DNA from: ZC4RG30 sp965652645
GTDB lineage: Bacteria > Pseudomonadota > Gammaproteobacteria > Steroidobacterales > Steroidobacteraceae
Length of the DNA: 64,000 nt
Direction of reading: 5' to 3'
Assembly (NCBI GenBank): GCA_965652645.1
Contig: CBFGXE010000003.1
Coordinates: forward strand, 1-64,000
A program made the position numbers and the translations under genes. This document shows positions 63,001-64,000 of this stretch, piece by piece. Each line of letters starts with the position of its first letter. Positions within the stretch are counted from its first letter, which is position 1. The notes beneath the pieces are model-generated. The model saw only the letters and a program-made list of their open reading frames with translations, was not told the DNA's origin and did no database searches.

Positions 63001-63248
63001 CGCGCCTCAGGCTGCGACCCATCCTGATGACCTCCATTGCCTTCATCATGGGCGTGGTGCCGCTGGTGCTCGCTGAAGGCGCCGGCGCGGAGGTGCGCCA
63101 GGCGATGGGCGCCACGGTGTTCGCCGGCATGATCGGCGTGACGCTGTTCGGCCTGTTGCTCACGCCCGTGTTCTACCTGCTGGTGCAGCGCCGCCGCGCC
63201 GCTGCCAGCGCGCCGGTATCACTGGAGGCAAGCCATGGCCACACGTAA
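60078..63248 (+). CDS. RND-family efflux transporter (HAE1 type)
   Basis: The 1056-residue inner-membrane pump of a tripartite multidrug-type efflux system. It starts at a GTG inside the adaptor stop. It shows ISKFFIDRPVFSGVLSG, the proton-relay Asp pair in GIVVDDAIVVVENVERH, MSEVSRPIIAITLVLTAVFV, and the second-half mirror ASKNAILIVEFARHLQEDRG and LRPILMTSIAFIMGVVPLVL. Twelve membrane helices and two large periplasmic loops are implied. It overlaps the outer-membrane gene by 14 bases. Specific substrates cannot be predicted. Confidence 0.96.
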   Translation: MNISKFFIDRPVFSGVLSGFILIAGLISLSRLPISEYPEVVPPSVVVRATYPGANPQVISETVAAPLEQEIVGVEDMLYMSSQATLDGNLSLTVTFRIGTDIDRAQVQVQNRVSSALPRLPEEVRQLGVSTTKTSPDLMMAVNLVSTTPGHDALYLRNYALLNVKDELARLPGMGSVQVFGSGDYAMRVWLDPEKLAVRGLTTGDVIGAIREQNLQVAAGQIGAPPSPGADFQIALDTMGRLSSEEQFRDIVIKTGAGGEVLRLGDVARVEMGASTYSLRGRVDRDETVTIPIFQAPGSNALELAAQVRSTMDRLQQQFPAGMSYRIIYDPTVFVRQSIDSVIVTLLEAVALVVLVVILFLQTWRASIIPLAAVPVSVVGTFAVLHALGFSINTLSLFGLVLAIGIVVDDAIVVVENVERHIANGLKPIEATRKAMSEVSRPIIAITLVLTAVFVPVAFVDGLTGQFYRQFALTIAISTVISAFNSLTLSPALAALLLKPHGTQPDRLSAWLDRLLGGFFRRFNRGFEAAGNTYQRALGLTVRRTGIAMVLYVGLAALAALGLGKVPQGFIPGQDKLYLVSVIQLPPGSSIDRTEEVVKRVAEIGLAEPGVEGALQFAGMSPNNYNTSTNSGLVFFALKPFKDREDPAQAANAIAGTLNAKLSGIQEAYIGVFPPPPVQGLGSMGGFKLNVQDRGNHGAEALYKATQEVLAKAAQDPALAGVYSTYQVNVPQVRVEVDRVKVKQQDVRITDVFQTLQAYLGSAYVNDFNRFGRTWRVMVQADAPFRNDMNDILALKTRNARGEMVPLGSMATLERSFGPDFVERFNAYRSADITGGAAPGHSSGESQAAIARILDETLPQGMSYEWTELAYQQQTASGTALLVFPLCVLFVFLVLAAQYESLKLPLAIILIVPLALLSGLAGVLLQGSDSNVFTQVGFLVLVALASKNAILIVEFARHLQEDRGLPPMQAVLEAARLRLRPILMTSIAFIMGVVPLVLAEGAGAEVRQAMGATVFAGMIGVTLFGLLLTPVFYLLVQRRRAAASAPVSLEASHGHT

Positions 63249-64000
63249 CCTGATCCCCGCCGTCGCCGCCGCCGTGCTGGCGGCGTGCGCGGTGGGCCCG
63301 GACTACCGCACGCCTGATCTGTCGCTGCCGCAGCAACTGGAGGGCAGTGCCGAAGCTGGCGTGCGCGAGGCGGATGGGGCCAGCCTCGCCACTTTCTGGA
63401 CACAGTTCGGCGATCCGGTGCTCGACGGGCTGGTGCAGTCGGCGATGTTCGCCAACCACGACCTGCGCATCGCGCTGTCACGATTGAACGAGGCGCGCGC
63501 GTTGCGCGGTGCCGCCCGCCTCGACCTGGGCCCCACCGTGATGGTGAATGCCGGCTACAGCGAAGGCCGCCTCGCAGAGTTGGAGTCCCGCGGGGGCCCG
63601 CGCGACGTGGAGGGCTACGACGCGGGCTTCGACGCCACCTGGGAACTGGACTTCTTCGGTCGCAGCCGTCGCGCGCTGGAGGCAGCCAATGCGCAGCTGG
63701 GCGCGGCCGAGGCCGGGCTGCGCGACGTGCAGGTATCGGTGGCGGCCGAACTATCGCGCAGCTATTTCGAGCTGCGGGGCAACCAGCAGCGCCTTGAGGT
63801 GGCCCGCCGCAACGTGGCCAACCAGGCCGAAACGCTGCAGCTCACGCAGGCGCGGCTGGAAGCCGGCACCGGCACGGAGCTGGATACCTCGCGCGCCGCC
63901 GCGCAGCTTGCCGCCACGCGCGCCTTCATCGCTCCGCTGGAAGCCGCCGTGGCGCGTGCCATCCACCGCATCGGCGTGCTCTCAGGGCAGGACCCGGGCG
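63235..64000 (+). CDS. RND efflux outer-membrane factor (partial, runs off window)
   Basis: The OprM/NodT-type outer-membrane lipoprotein channel of the tripartite pump. The first 255 codons are in the window. A lipobox (AVLAACAVGPDY) starts it, followed by FWTQFGDPVLDGLVQSAMFA, DLRIALSRLNEARALRGAAR, WELDFFGRSRRALEAANAQ, VQVSVAAELSRSYFELRG and QLTQARLEAGTGTELDT. The ATG at 63235 follows GGAGG. Incomplete at the right edge. Confidence 0.93.
   Translation, partial: MATRNLIPAVAAAVLAACAVGPDYRTPDLSLPQQLEGSAEAGVREADGASLATFWTQFGDPVLDGLVQSAMFANHDLRIALSRLNEARALRGAARLDLGPTVMVNAGYSEGRLAELESRGGPRDVEGYDAGFDATWELDFFGRSRRALEAANAQLGAAEAGLRDVQVSVAAELSRSYFELRGNQQRLEVARRNVANQAETLQLTQARLEAGTGTELDTSRAAAQLAATRAFIAPLEAAVARAIHRIGVLSGQDPG

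Overview
This window is GC-rich and densely coded. Several gene orders point to a gammaproteobacterial chromosome: dusB-fis-purH-purD, accB-accC followed by prmA, trxA-rho divergent from rhlB, groES-groEL under a CIRCE-like operator, plus a PlsB glycerol-3-phosphate acyltransferase and a gammaproteobacterial L,D-transpeptidase. Xanthomonadales-, Nevskiales- or Steroidobacter-like lineages fit best, but the genus cannot be named from sequence alone.

Region 1 (about 1-11,500) is accessory. It starts with a cut-off IS481-type transposase end and a less GC-rich segment carrying an unusual LpxL-like acyltransferase and an ORF split by an amber codon. It continues with a periplasmic trehalase, a patch of gene wreckage (TetR, AraC and SnoaL remnants), a cupin, a heme-c/Vgb-propeller protein with a partner cytochrome c, and a large secreted G8/parallel-beta-helix protein. 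More remnants follow just before groEL.

Region 2 (11.5-27.7 kb) is housekeeping. It holds groES-groEL, a Tat-exported amidohydrolase, an uncharacterised gene pair, dsbD with a TlpA-like thioredoxin, and aroQ. Then come accB-accC-prmA, a zinc-ribbon/DUF3426 protein, dusB-fis and purH-purD, many of them overlapping by a few bases.

Region 3 (27.7-42.6 kb) is membrane and signalling. An alpha/beta hydrolase precedes an RDD / SpoIIM / membrane protein / DUF4129 / DUF4350 / MoxR / DUF58 run. After it come an outer-membrane barrel and two histidine kinases. On the opposite strand, downstream of rho, lie a MerR-type HTH fused to a receiver domain, an EAL protein that has lost key catalytic residues, and a small unknown protein.

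Region 4 (42.6-53.1 kb) contains rho-trxA and rhlB, a YrfG-type nucleotidase, an RNase AM-type PHP protein, a DUF465 protein and an MscS channel. It ends with glpD and plsB, two glycerol-3-phosphate enzymes that converge and overlap.

Region 5 (50.7-64 kb) has the most unusual content. Eight genes run on the minus strand from lemA to plsB: lemA, a YgcG-like TPM protein, a second TPM protein, an L,D-transpeptidase lipoprotein, a 44-codon small ORF, an orphan contractile-tail-sheath-like protein, an alpha/beta-hydrolase-fold protein whose nucleophile serine is glycine, and plsB. No tube, baseplate, spike or other phage gene accompanies the sheath homologue, so it may belong to an undescribed envelope function. 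Divergent from lemA is a tripartite RND efflux operon whose outer-membrane component runs off the end of the window.
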